Shown: positions 54,848-62,565 of the stretch, one piece after another
Layout: each line of letters starts with the position of its first letter
Numbering within the stretch: the stretch's first letter is position 1
Source: Muribaculaceae bacterium
GTDB taxonomy: Bacteria > Bacteroidota > Bacteroidia > Bacteroidales > Muribaculaceae
Reading direction: 5' to 3'
Assembly: GCA_017624155.1 (NCBI GenBank)
Contig: JAGANS010000048.1
Location: 18,783 to 82,782 of the forward strand
DNA length: 64,000 bases
The notes under the pieces: model-generated
Seen by the model: the letters and a program-made list of their open reading frames with translations, nothing else
Told to the model about the DNA's origin: nothing
Database searches by the model: none
Position numbers and translations under genes: made by a program

Positions 54848-57202
54848 TCAGTTGCGGTAATACACACGCTTCACACGGGGTGATACCCATGTGAGCAGCT
54901 CATACGGGATGGTGTCGAGTATTTCGGCGAGCCGTTCCACAGGCATGTTGTTGCCGTAGATCTCCACTTCGTCGCCTATCGATACACCTGGGGCGTCGGT
55001 AACGTCAACCATACACTGATCCATGCATATATTGCCGACGGTAGGACATTCCGTGCCGCGGATTATAAATGATGTCGCACCGCGGCTCAGTCGGCGGTTG
55101 AGGCCGTCGGCATATCCTATCGGCACAGTTGCTATCAGCGATTCTCGCTCAAGCACTCCACGGCGGCTATAGCCTATGGTAGTGCCGGCCGGCCAACGGT
55201 GCAGCGATATCACGGTCGATTTGAGCGTCGCTACGGTTTTCAGATGCTCGTCGTGGCCCATGGGGCTCACTCCATACAGTCCGATGCCGAGCCGCACCAT
55301 GTCGTACTGGTGATCGGGGCGAGTCATAATGCCGGCTGTGTTGAGTATGTGCCGTAAAGGTCGGTATGGCAGGGCGTCGAGCAGGTATTGCGAAGCGCGT
55401 GCATAGGTATCGAGCTGCATCTGCGTGTATGCTTCCTGGTCGGGGCAGTCAGCAGTGGCCAGGTGCGAGAATATCGATGCAACTTCCACCTCAGGCGACT
55501 CACCCAGGGCTTCAACCAGCGCGGGCAGCTCGTCCTCCACAAAGCCTACACGGTGCATACCGGTATCGAGTTTGATATGAGCCTTGAAGCGTTCCACTCC
55601 GTTCTTGCGGGCCTCTTCGACAAGTATGTGCAGTTCACGCAGCGAGAATACCGACGGTTCAAGCCGGTAACGGAACAATGCCGGGTAATTGGTCGTGACC
55701 GGATTGAGCACCACTATCGGCATTGTGATGCCTCCGCGGCGCAGTTCTACGCCTTCGTCCACGACGGCTACGGCAAGATATGCGGCACCCTGGGCCTGCA
55801 GTGTCTTGGCCACCTCGAGCGCACCGGTGCCGTATGCCGAAGCTTTCACCATTCCCACAAGGCCTGTGCCCGGCTTGAGCAGAGAGCGGAAATAGTTGAA
55901 ATTGTGTACCACGGCATCGAGGTCGATCTCGAAGATTGTATCATGACGTGGCGTCTCGAGCGCGGCCTTTATTTTTATGAATCCGGAAGCCGGCGAGCCT
56001 GCGATGAGGATGCTCTCCGAGCTGAAACGGTTGATGTCATACTCCTTGAGGAATGCCTCGGTACCGGATACTTTTTCCACACAGATACCATATCCCTTGC
56101 CATGCAGGAAGCGGCCGGTCTCATCGCCTATTGCAATTATACGCGATATGCCGTAAACTGCCGCGAGCCGGGCAAGGTTGTCATATAGCTCGGCAAGGTC
56201 GCACCCGGGGCCGTGAAGAAGGTCGGACGTTATCAGCGTGGATGTGCGGGTGGTTGTGGAGCGGCGGCGCATCATGTCGAGCGACTGGCGCAGAGAGCGC
56301 AGATCGTGTGTGAAGCCATCATAATACATCACGCAGTCATTGATTCCTTCGTGCACGTCGATACGGTTGGATACAGTCTCTATATCGGCCGGCAGTGTGG
56401 CACCTGTCGTTTCGAGAAATGCCTCGGCCAGCTTGCGGTCGATCTCCTCGCCTGTCGTGCCCCTGACGGGTATGAGTCGGATATCGGGATATGTCTCGCG
56501 TACAAGGCGGTCGACATTAATGTCGTTGGCGTCGTAAATGATCGTTGATGCCTCGTGGAATAGTTTCAGCTTCTCGCGAACCTTGGCCTCGCGGCAGGCA
56601 AATCCGCTGTCGTGCTCGGCCGTGATGCTTGTAAGGATGCCGATCGTGGGGCGGATTACAGCGGCATGATGCTCCATGTCGCCGCAGGTATCGATGCCGG
56701 CTTCAATGAGTGTCACACGACTGTCGGCAGGTGCTTCGAGCAGCGACATAGGTACACCAAGTCGCGAGTTCCAGCTGCGCGGGCTACGTGCCACCTTGTC
56801 GGTCACGCGGCACAGCGCCTGATAGATCAGTTCTTTTACTATAGTCTTGCCGGCCGAGCCTGTAATGGCGACTACAGAGCCGGTCATGCGGTCGCGATGG
56901 GCTGAAGCGAGTGTCGCCACGGCTTCGGTAACATTGTCAACAACAATGAATGTGGCATCGGCATAGCTGTCGTGAAATTCGGGCAGATGTTCAACCATGA
57001 ACATGCGGACGCCACGACGGTAGAGCTGCGGAATGAAGCTGTGGCCGTCGGACGAGTCGGTCGTGATTGCGCAGAATATAGTGCCTTCGGGGGATTCAAT
57101 AGAGCGGGAGTCAAACAGAAAGTCCTTTACGGTGCCCTCGGCAGGTCCATAACACCTGCAGCCGAGCGTGTCGAGTATTTCCTTAATGTTATAGGTGGTC
57201 AT
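54848..57202 (-). CDS. MurF-alanine racemase fusion with degenerate MurF half
   Basis: A 784-residue fusion. Residues 1-420 resemble MurF: the N-domain DSRSIESPEGTIFCAI is present, as is a P-loop GSAGKT (115-120). The usual GExHxE region reads ITAEHDSG (193-200) and the DDxYNANP motif reads YYDGFTHD (293-300). The centre between residues 240 and 286 is about 40 residues shorter than I expect for Bacteroides fusions. Residues 421-784 are alanine racemase with PLP lysine K453 in MVKASAYGTG, a second-base tyrosine in TIGYSRRG and RLGIGLYGVSP, all intact. Racemase activity is therefore likely and MurF activity doubtful. It is the last gene of porE - GSCFA - murF-alr, with a four-base overlap. Confidence 0.85.
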   Translation of the reverse strand: MTTYNIKEILDTLGCRCYGPAEGTVKDFLFDSRSIESPEGTIFCAITTDSSDGHSFIPQLYRRGVRMFMVEHLPEFHDSYADATFIVVDNVTEAVATLASAHRDRMTGSVVAITGSAGKTIVKELIYQALCRVTDKVARSPRSWNSRLGVPMSLLEAPADSRVTLIEAGIDTCGDMEHHAAVIRPTIGILTSITAEHDSGFACREAKVREKLKLFHEASTIIYDANDINVDRLVRETYPDIRLIPVRGTTGEEIDRKLAEAFLETTGATLPADIETVSNRIDVHEGINDCVMYYDGFTHDLRSLRQSLDMMRRRSTTTRTSTLITSDLLHGPGCDLAELYDNLARLAAVYGISRIIAIGDETGRFLHGKGYGICVEKVSGTEAFLKEYDINRFSSESILIAGSPASGFIKIKAALETPRHDTIFEIDLDAVVHNFNYFRSLLKPGTGLVGMVKASAYGTGALEVAKTLQAQGAAYLAVAVVDEGVELRRGGITMPIVVLNPVTTNYPALFRYRLEPSVFSLRELHILVEEARKNGVERFKAHIKLDTGMHRVGFVEDELPALVEALGESPEVEVASIFSHLATADCPDQEAYTQMQLDTYARASQYLLDALPYRPLRHILNTAGIMTRPDHQYDMVRLGIGLYGVSPMGHDEHLKTVATLKSTVISLHRWPAGTTIGYSRRGVLERESLIATVPIGYADGLNRRLSRGATSFIIRGTECPTVGNICMDQCMVDVTDAPGVSIGDEVEIYGNNMPVERLAEILDTIPYELLTWVSPRVKRVYYRN

Positions 57203-58029
57203 AGCAATGGAATGTGTGCGGACCGGAGCGCCGCGCGGCGGTACTCGTAGGCCTTTGAAATTGTATCTTTGGTAAAATATGTTTCTGCGAATTTTTCGTA
57301 TATGTAGTCGACGGCCATATCCGACGGATGCTTCAGGTCCTCGGCATAAAAACGGTAGTCGCGCAGGTCATCGTTCACTATCTCGTAGGCCGGAAAGTAG
57401 TCGTAGCCACCCTCGCGGCATATAGTGTCGATAGCCACACGCAGCGTGGCTTTGGACAGGCAGCTTCGGGCAAGTCCGTCGCCTGTATATCTTACAGGGC
57501 TGAGTGTAAATATGACACGTTTGCCCTTCGGAATGAGACAGCGCCACAGCCCGCATATCTCGTCGAGCCCAAGATAACGCTCGGAGAAAGTAGATGCGGG
57601 CAGCTTATGGCAGTTGCCGGCCACTGTGCCGCTGTATTCATATACCTTGTCGTTGCCGAATGTCACAATTATAACATCAGCCTCGGTGATGGCTCTGGCA
57701 AGCGGCATGTAGTCGGCGTTAACCTTTGCTGCGAGCTCATCGGCACTCCCGGCCTGATACCGGTTGGCAAAGTCGAGACAGTGGAATGTGCCGTCGGGGC
57801 CGGTGGTGAAGTCGGTGGCAGAGTAGGGTACCTCGCCCCGCCGGATAACACGTGCTATCGATGCCGGATTGAACAGCGGGCCCAAAGGATTGTGGATGGC
57901 TTGAAAGCCGGACTGTGCCAGCCGCTCACCGATATTGTCGGCAAAGCACGATCCTGTCAGCACTATCCGGTCGTCGTGGCTTATACTGAACGATCGGCCG
58001 ATTTTTCCTATTTCAGTCCGGAATCTCAT
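57199..58029 (-). CDS. GSCFA-domain protein
   Basis: A 276-residue protein with the name-giving motif GSCFA at 26-30 (LTGSCFADNIGERL). There is also a C-terminal EDLKHPSDMAVDYI segment whose DxxH resembles block V of SGNH hydrolases. Together these suggest an SGNH-like esterase fold, with substrate unknown. There is no signal peptide. Its start codon overlaps the PorE stop by one base and its stop overlaps murF-alr by four, so all three should be translated together. Adjacency to a wall precursor enzyme hints at a wall-related substrate, but this is inference. Confidence 0.87.
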   Translation of the reverse strand: MRFRTEIGKIGRSFSISHDDRIVLTGSCFADNIGERLAQSGFQAIHNPLGPLFNPASIARVIRRGEVPYSATDFTTGPDGTFHCLDFANRYQAGSADELAAKVNADYMPLARAITEADVIIVTFGNDKVYEYSGTVAGNCHKLPASTFSERYLGLDEICGLWRCLIPKGKRVIFTLSPVRYTGDGLARSCLSKATLRVAIDTICREGGYDYFPAYEIVNDDLRDYRFYAEDLKHPSDMAVDYIYEKFAETYFTKDTISKAYEYRRAALRSAHIPLL

Positions 58030-60002
58030 CAGAACATCTGATAATCGATTGAGAGAACCTGAAACTCGGTGCGGCGGTTGATCTGATCGGCTGCTTCCTG
58101 ATCCTCGGGCGACAGGGACTCGATATATTCCTCGGTGAGTACATCTCCCTCCTTGAACTGCGGATACAGTCTGGCAAGTTTCTTTGTAATGGTCTTGGGC
58201 CGTGATTCGCCATAGCCCTGACTTTGCAGGCGGTCGGGCCGGATGCCGTGTGCAATCAGATAGTCTATGACCGACTTGGCGCGGCGGCTCGACAGGTTGA
58301 TATTGTATTCCTCGCTGCCCTTGCGGTCGGTGTGCGAGGCCATTTCGATTGTCACGTTGGGATTGTCGCGCAGCACCTGCACCATCTCGTTGAGGGCTTC
58401 CTCTGATTCGGGACGCAGTGTGGCCTTGTCGAAGTCGTAGAATATATTGTCGATTACAACAGGCTTGGTGATTGATGCCAGTATGAAGTCTACACCATAC
58501 TCGGCATCTTCCTCTGCCGTATCGGATGTGAATTCCTGTTTAGCGTTGAGATAGCCCTTGGCCCCGGCAAGCATCACATAGCTGACACCGCGCTGCAGCG
58601 GGAACGAGAACGAGCCGTCATCGCGGGCTACCTGCTTCTGATTCGAGCCGTCGTTGCCTACGATGCGTATTACGGCGTTGGGAACCGGCTCCTCATCCTT
58701 GTCGAGCACCCAGCCCGAAATCATAATCTTGAGTTCGGGAAGCTCAAATGAATATATGTTGTCGTAGCCGCGGGCGTCGTTGCGGTTGGAGGTGAAGAAA
58801 CCGCTCTCGCCCTCTCCGAAGGTTATACCGAAGTCGTCATAGGCCGAATTGATAGGCGTCCCCATATTGGTTACGGCCCAGCCGCCCGAGGGCTTCAGCT
58901 CGGCCTTGAACAGGTCGAGTCCGCCGTAGCCGGGATGTCCGTCTGATGCGAAATACAGTATGGAGTCGGTGCGTACGTAGGGGAACATTTCGTTGCCGGG
59001 CGTATTGATCCATTCGCCCATATTCTCGAGTGTGCCGCCTTTCATGGTGAGGTTGATGCGCCATATGTCGCGGCCGCCCGAGCCGCCGGGCATGTCGCTC
59101 GAGAAGTAAAGCCACTGTCCGTCGGGCGATACGGCCGGGTGGCCCATTGCCGACAGTGTGTCGCCGGTTATCTCGAATTTCACCGGAGCGCTCCACTTGG
59201 CGTCGGAGCGTTGCGAAGTGAATATTTCCACGGTCGTGGGCGAGTTCGCTTCGCGGCGTGCACGGGTCAGATACATCAGGTTGCCGTCGGGCGAGAAGGA
59301 TATGACGCCTTCGTCCATATCGGTATTGAGTTCACCTTCCACAGCTTCGGGCCGTTGCCACTGACCTTTTTCATCCTTGGAGGCTACCCATATATCGCCC
59401 TTTTTCATTCCGGTTATCTCGCTGCGGGGGCCGTTGACTTTCTCGCGGGTAGTGGCGAAGTACAGGCGGTCGGTAGCTCCGGGCATAAACATCGGTGAGA
59501 AGTCGCTTCGCGGTGAGTTGAACATCTCTGATTTACGCACAACATATCGTGTGGCACCGCTTTTGTCGGCGGCTGCGCGTGCACCGGCCAGTCCGTTTTG
59601 GGCCTCGGCGCTTTCGGGACGCATCGACAGGTAATTCTCATACGACTTTACGGCCTGAGCATACAGTCCCGACGCATGCTGCATCTCGGCCAGACGCAGA
59701 TAGGCAGTGGTGTCGGGGTATTCGTAGCGTATGGCGTTCTGATAGGCAGCCGCGGCACGCTGGAACTGGCTCAGCCGCCGGTGACATTCGGCCATCTTGA
59801 AGGCCACCTCGCCACGCAACGGCCGCTCTTCCTTTTTGGTGAGCTTGTTGTAGATCTTGCGATAGGTCTTCGACGCGTCGAAATACTCGCCGCGGGCCAT
59901 CTGCTCGTTGGCTGTGGCGAGCTTGGCACCGCCGCAGCCGGTCGTGACGGCGCCAAGACCGAGGCACACCGTCATGCAGGTGAATATATGTCGTAGTTTC
60001 AT
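58029..60002 (-). CDS. porE: PorE-like OmpA-family lipoprotein of type IX secretion
   Basis: A 657-residue protein with a lipobox ending at C23 (VTTGC). TPR repeats follow (about 28-150), then a beta-propeller with PD40-like blades (SPMFMPGATDRLYFATT, ISFSPDGNLMYLTRA, AVSPDGQWLYFSSD). A carboxypeptidase-regulatory-like domain comes next (ISGWVLDKDEEPVPNAVIRI), then a C-terminal OmpA peptidoglycan-binding domain (IFYDFDKATLRPES, SHTDRKGSEEYN, RRAKSVIDYL). The domain order TPR - propeller - CRD - OmpA is that of PorE in Porphyromonas, which links the secretion machine to the cell wall. PorE is the best fit, but other proteins of this architecture exist in Bacteroidetes. It heads the operon with GSCFA and murF-alr. 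Confidence 0.8.
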   Translation of the reverse strand: MKLRHIFTCMTVCLGLGAVTTGCGGAKLATANEQMARGEYFDASKTYRKIYNKLTKKEERPLRGEVAFKMAECHRRLSQFQRAAAAYQNAIRYEYPDTTAYLRLAEMQHASGLYAQAVKSYENYLSMRPESAEAQNGLAGARAAADKSGATRYVVRKSEMFNSPRSDFSPMFMPGATDRLYFATTREKVNGPRSEITGMKKGDIWVASKDEKGQWQRPEAVEGELNTDMDEGVISFSPDGNLMYLTRARREANSPTTVEIFTSQRSDAKWSAPVKFEITGDTLSAMGHPAVSPDGQWLYFSSDMPGGSGGRDIWRINLTMKGGTLENMGEWINTPGNEMFPYVRTDSILYFASDGHPGYGGLDLFKAELKPSGGWAVTNMGTPINSAYDDFGITFGEGESGFFTSNRNDARGYDNIYSFELPELKIMISGWVLDKDEEPVPNAVIRIVGNDGSNQKQVARDDGSFSFPLQRGVSYVMLAGAKGYLNAKQEFTSDTAEEDAEYGVDFILASITKPVVIDNIFYDFDKATLRPESEEALNEMVQVLRDNPNVTIEMASHTDRKGSEEYNINLSSRRAKSVIDYLIAHGIRPDRLQSQGYGESRPKTITKKLARLYPQFKEGDVLTEEYIESLSPEDQEAADQINRRTEFQVLSIDYQMF

Positions 60003-60081
60003 ATTATAGTAACGTCGGGAAAGGCGCTATATTGCATGTATACTGTTCTATACCCATACAAGGGTATTTTGCCTTTTCTGA

Positions 60082-60113
60082 TTGCAAAGTTACACAATTT
60101 TTTTGTACCTTTG
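60082..60113 (+). promoter_or_regulatory. Full Bacteroidetes promoter for the metal-binding-like gene
   Basis: TTG (60082-60084), 21 bases, TACCTTTG (60106-60113). It lies face to face with the minus-strand element at 60085-60092. Predicted start is about 60119, so the ATG at 60121 would be leaderless and the ATG at 60142 is preferred. Confidence 0.75.
60085..60092 (-). promoter_or_regulatory. Bacteroidetes -7 element for porE
   Basis: TAACTTTG on the minus strand, about 80 bases before the porE start. It lies inside the plus-strand promoter, so the two promoters overlap. Confidence 0.55.
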
Positions 60114-60141
60114 CGCCAAGATGTTCAACAGATATTCGTTT

Positions 60142-60450
60142 ATGAAAAAATTTGCATTTCTCCTCTCTTTGGCTGTCTTGCTGATGCCCGTCGTGCCGGC
60201 ATCGGCCAAGGAACCTCAGCAGGAAACTGTGGTGTTTACTGTCACGCCTGTGATGACAAGCCGCAACTGCGAGAACAAGATCAAGACCAACATCCGCTTT
60301 GAAAAAGGCGTCAATGACATTGCTACCGATGTAAAGAATAATACAGTTACAATCAAATACAACGCCAAGTCGACTGATGCCGACAAGCTGATCGCCGCTT
60401 TCAAAAAAATAGGCTATGAGGCCAAACAATACAACGCAGACAGCAAATAA
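60142..60450 (+). CDS. Exported heavy-metal-associated domain protein lacking the first cysteine
   Basis: A 102-residue protein with signal peptide (cleavage near PASAKE) and one ferredoxin-like HMA domain (VVFTVTPVMTSRNCENKIKT). The usual MxCxxC metal loop reads M38-T-S40-R-N-C43, so the first cysteine is serine and only one remains. The rest of the domain, including FEKGVNDIATD and IAAFKKIGYEAK, is well kept. Copper or other soft-metal binding by the usual two-cysteine site is therefore unlikely unless it dimerises. It is followed after 21 bases by a lipoprotein gene, probably in the same operon. Confidence 0.82.
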   Translation: MKKFAFLLSLAVLLMPVVPASAKEPQQETVVFTVTPVMTSRNCENKIKTNIRFEKGVNDIATDVKNNTVTIKYNAKSTDADKLIAAFKKIGYEAKQYNADSK

Positions 60451-60471
60451 TAACAAATAACAATTCCGGAA

Positions 60472-61038
60472 ATGAAACTTACACATCTCTTTATCGGTGC
60501 TGCCTTACTGCTGGCAGGCGCCGCTGCAGTCACTTCGTGCGGCTCGAAAAATGCCGCCAACGATGAAACCGACAGCGTTGAGGCTGTTGTGCCTCTCACA
60601 GTCGAAGAATTCCTCGCTGCCGAATTCACCGACGGTGACATGGTAACTGTCGAAGGCCTTTGCTCTCATCTGTGCAAGCATGGCGGCACAAAGGCATTTC
60701 TGACCGATCCCGACACTACTAAGGAAGCCCAGTGGATCCTCTGCATGGCAACCGACTCGATCGGCGGTGCATTCGATCCTACCTGCCCCGGCAAGGTACT
60801 CACAGTCACCGGCACAGTCCGAGCCAATACCACCTCTGTATCGGGTATCAACGCCGCTGCCGAGCGTATGAAAGCCCAGCAGGAAGCCCGCCACTGCGAT
60901 TCCGAGTCGAAGGCTTTCGGTACGATCAATCAGCTTAAAGCTGCTCTCGACAGCCAGATGGCAATCAATCCCGCCGACACCACACTCGTCCTCGGCTACT
61001 ACATCGAAACTACATCTTACACTCTCCCTGTAGAATAA
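60472..61038 (+). CDS. Small lipoprotein with CSHLCKHGG motif
   Basis: A 188-residue lipoprotein (lipobox near VTSC, residue 23). An OB-fold-like region follows (about 45-125), with DMVTVEGLCSHLCKHGGTK near its start and GKVLTVTGTVRAN near its end. The C-terminal part is helical (INQLKAALDSQM), then YIETTSYTLPVE. The Cys-x-His-x2-Cys-x-His cluster could bind metal, and I recall similar CKHGG lipoproteins in Bacteroidales without a known role. It sits with the HMA-like gene and ends in a strong terminator. Confidence 0.72.
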   Translation: MKLTHLFIGAALLLAGAAAVTSCGSKNAANDETDSVEAVVPLTVEEFLAAEFTDGDMVTVEGLCSHLCKHGGTKAFLTDPDTTKEAQWILCMATDSIGGAFDPTCPGKVLTVTGTVRANTTSVSGINAAAERMKAQQEARHCDSESKAFGTINQLKAALDSQMAINPADTTLVLGYYIETTSYTLPVE

Positions 61039-61075
61039 GACATTTACATAGGTCCGGCCAAGACCTCTGTAATTA

Positions 61076-61101
61076 AGGCAGCCCAGTCGGGCTGCCTTTT
61101 T
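61076..61101 (+). terminator. Terminator after the CKHGG lipoprotein
   Basis: AGGCAGCCC (61076-61084) pairs perfectly with GGGCTGCCT (61089-61097) around a four-base loop, followed by TTTTT. Confidence 0.93.
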
Positions 61102-61137
61102 ATATGTCGTCTTTTTAAGAAATTCGTTTAAAATGCC

Positions 61138-61145
61138 TAATTTTG
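61138..61145 (+). promoter_or_regulatory. Bacteroidetes -7 element for the AraC-family gene
   Basis: TAATTTTG, about 23 bases before the ATG at 61169. A T-rich -33 region is present but not a clean TTG. Confidence 0.55.
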
Positions 61146-61168
61146 TACAATAAACCAAGAGCTGCTAT

Positions 61169-61999
61169 ATGTCACGCCTTAAAAAAATACCTTTCTCCCG
61201 TATGCAAACCCTCTCTGATTCGGGTGTATTCATTAAGCATTTCGATCGGTATGGAAAAACTATGATGCGATCTTATTCGCACCGCGACGATTATTACATC
61301 ATCGTACTTCTTACTGCCGGCGCGGCAGCTGTTGAGATTGACTTCGGGAGAAAGGAAATGAAGAACGGCGACATACTGATATTGTCGCCCGGTCAGGTTC
61401 ACAGCAAGCCGGCAGGCGAAGTATGGCATGCCGACGGGTGGATGCTTGCCTTTTTGCCCGAGATACTTTCTGAGGCTGAAACACGCGCCATTGAGGAGTA
61501 TGCCATAGCGCCCCGGCCTTTCAATCCCGGCGCGAATGCCGTCGAAGACATTGTCTCACTGCTTGCTATGCTGGAACGGAATATCGACAATCACAGCATT
61601 TCACAATCTCTGGCCGCGGCTGTCAAGAGCTATGTCCTATCCACGCTCGGCGCATCGGACACAGATGTGTCGGGACGGTATATGGCGATAACTGTGCGGC
61701 TGAGAAAGTTGCTTGATACCCATCTGGCTACAGAAAAGCGCCCTGCCGTATATGCTTCCATGCTCAATATCTCGGAAGTATATCTCAACGAGGCTGTGAA
61801 AGGCGCAACCGGCCTCAGCGCCGGCGCATATATAAGGGGTAGGGTGGTCGTGCAGGCAATGCGCCAGCTCGCTTATACGTCAATGTCGGCAAAAGAAATA
61901 GCATACTCTCTCGGATATGACGACTATTCGTATTTCTCGAAATTATTCAAAAAGCGTGTCGGCAAATCACCGACTGATTATCGTAAAAACCTTAAATAA
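61169..61999 (+). CDS. AraC-family transcription regulator
   Basis: A 276-residue regulator. The N-terminal cupin-like sensor (about 30-120) has SHRDDYYIIVLLTAG and GDILILSPGQVHS. The C-terminal pair of helix-turn-helix motifs ends in MSAKEIAYSLGYDDYSYFSK and FKKRVGKSPTDYRK, the AraC signature. The ligand is unknown. It may control the small membrane protein downstream (125-base gap with its own -7 box) or a distant target. Confidence 0.92.
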   Translation: MSRLKKIPFSRMQTLSDSGVFIKHFDRYGKTMMRSYSHRDDYYIIVLLTAGAAAVEIDFGRKEMKNGDILILSPGQVHSKPAGEVWHADGWMLAFLPEILSEAETRAIEEYAIAPRPFNPGANAVEDIVSLLAMLERNIDNHSISQSLAAAVKSYVLSTLGASDTDVSGRYMAITVRLRKLLDTHLATEKRPAVYASMLNISEVYLNEAVKGATGLSAGAYIRGRVVVQAMRQLAYTSMSAKEIAYSLGYDDYSYFSKLFKKRVGKSPTDYRKNLK

Positions 62000-62047
62000 T
62001 ACAACCTTTACCGTGCCATAGACCTTCTTTGCGCGCCGTATTCATCG

Positions 62048-62055
62048 TAACTTTG
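62048..62055 (+). promoter_or_regulatory. Bacteroidetes -7 element for the four-helix membrane gene
   Basis: TAACTTTG, about 69 bases before the ATG at 62124. The closest TTTG upstream is only 16 bases away, shorter than standard, which could mean activator dependence. Confidence 0.5.
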
Positions 62056-62123
62056 CATCTGCAAAACACAGGCAAAATTCATATCAAAGTAATTTGTCAA
62101 AAAGTCAATATTAAGTTTATAAG

Positions 62124-62534
62124 ATGAAAACGGCGTCAAAACTCAAATTATGCAACAAGTCTCTGGGCTTGCTACTCGTCTTAATGTTGGTGTCGGGTGT
62201 GCAGCTTGAAGCTACATCCGGCAAATATCCGTGGTCGGTATGGATGCATATTATGCTTGGAACACTACTGTGTATCCTCGTGGGCTATCATATCAGCCTT
62301 CATTATAAATCCACGAATTGGTTTTCGCGTTTCGCAAAAAATCCACGCAAAGTCACCCGTGTCCTGTGGTGGATCTACCTCCTTACGGCGATCAGCGGAG
62401 TCGCAGCCACTGCTGTGTGGTTTGGTGGAGCCCACACCCCGCTCGGCGGAGTCCACGGCAAAATCGGCTTCCTGATGGCTGTGATCTCAACCATCCATAT
62501 TGTCTGCCACAAGAAAAAATATAAAAGGCAGTAA
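62124..62534 (+). CDS. Four-helix membrane protein, DUF4405/cytochrome b-like
   Basis: A 136-residue protein with four predicted helices (about 13-30, 38-58, 78-98, 108-127). Histidines sit in or near the helices: HIMLG, GYHISLHY, GGVHGKIG and IHIVCH. The spacing suggests a haem-b binding membrane anchor like DUF4405 or cytochrome b561-type proteins. Redox partner and role are unknown. It lies just after an AraC regulator, which may control it. Confidence 0.7.
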   Translation: MKTASKLKLCNKSLGLLLVLMLVSGVQLEATSGKYPWSVWMHIMLGTLLCILVGYHISLHYKSTNWFSRFAKNPRKVTRVLWWIYLLTAISGVAATAVWFGGAHTPLGGVHGKIGFLMAVISTIHIVCHKKKYKRQ

Positions 62535-62542
62535 GTTGGTAT

Positions 62543-62565
62543 AAAACGGATTATAAATCCATTTT
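62543..62565. terminator. AT-rich hairpin between convergent genes
   Basis: AAAACGGATT (62543-62552) pairs with AATCCATTTT (62556-62565) with one mismatch and a three-base loop. It overlaps the stop codon of the ATPase gene. It is weak. Confidence 0.35.
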
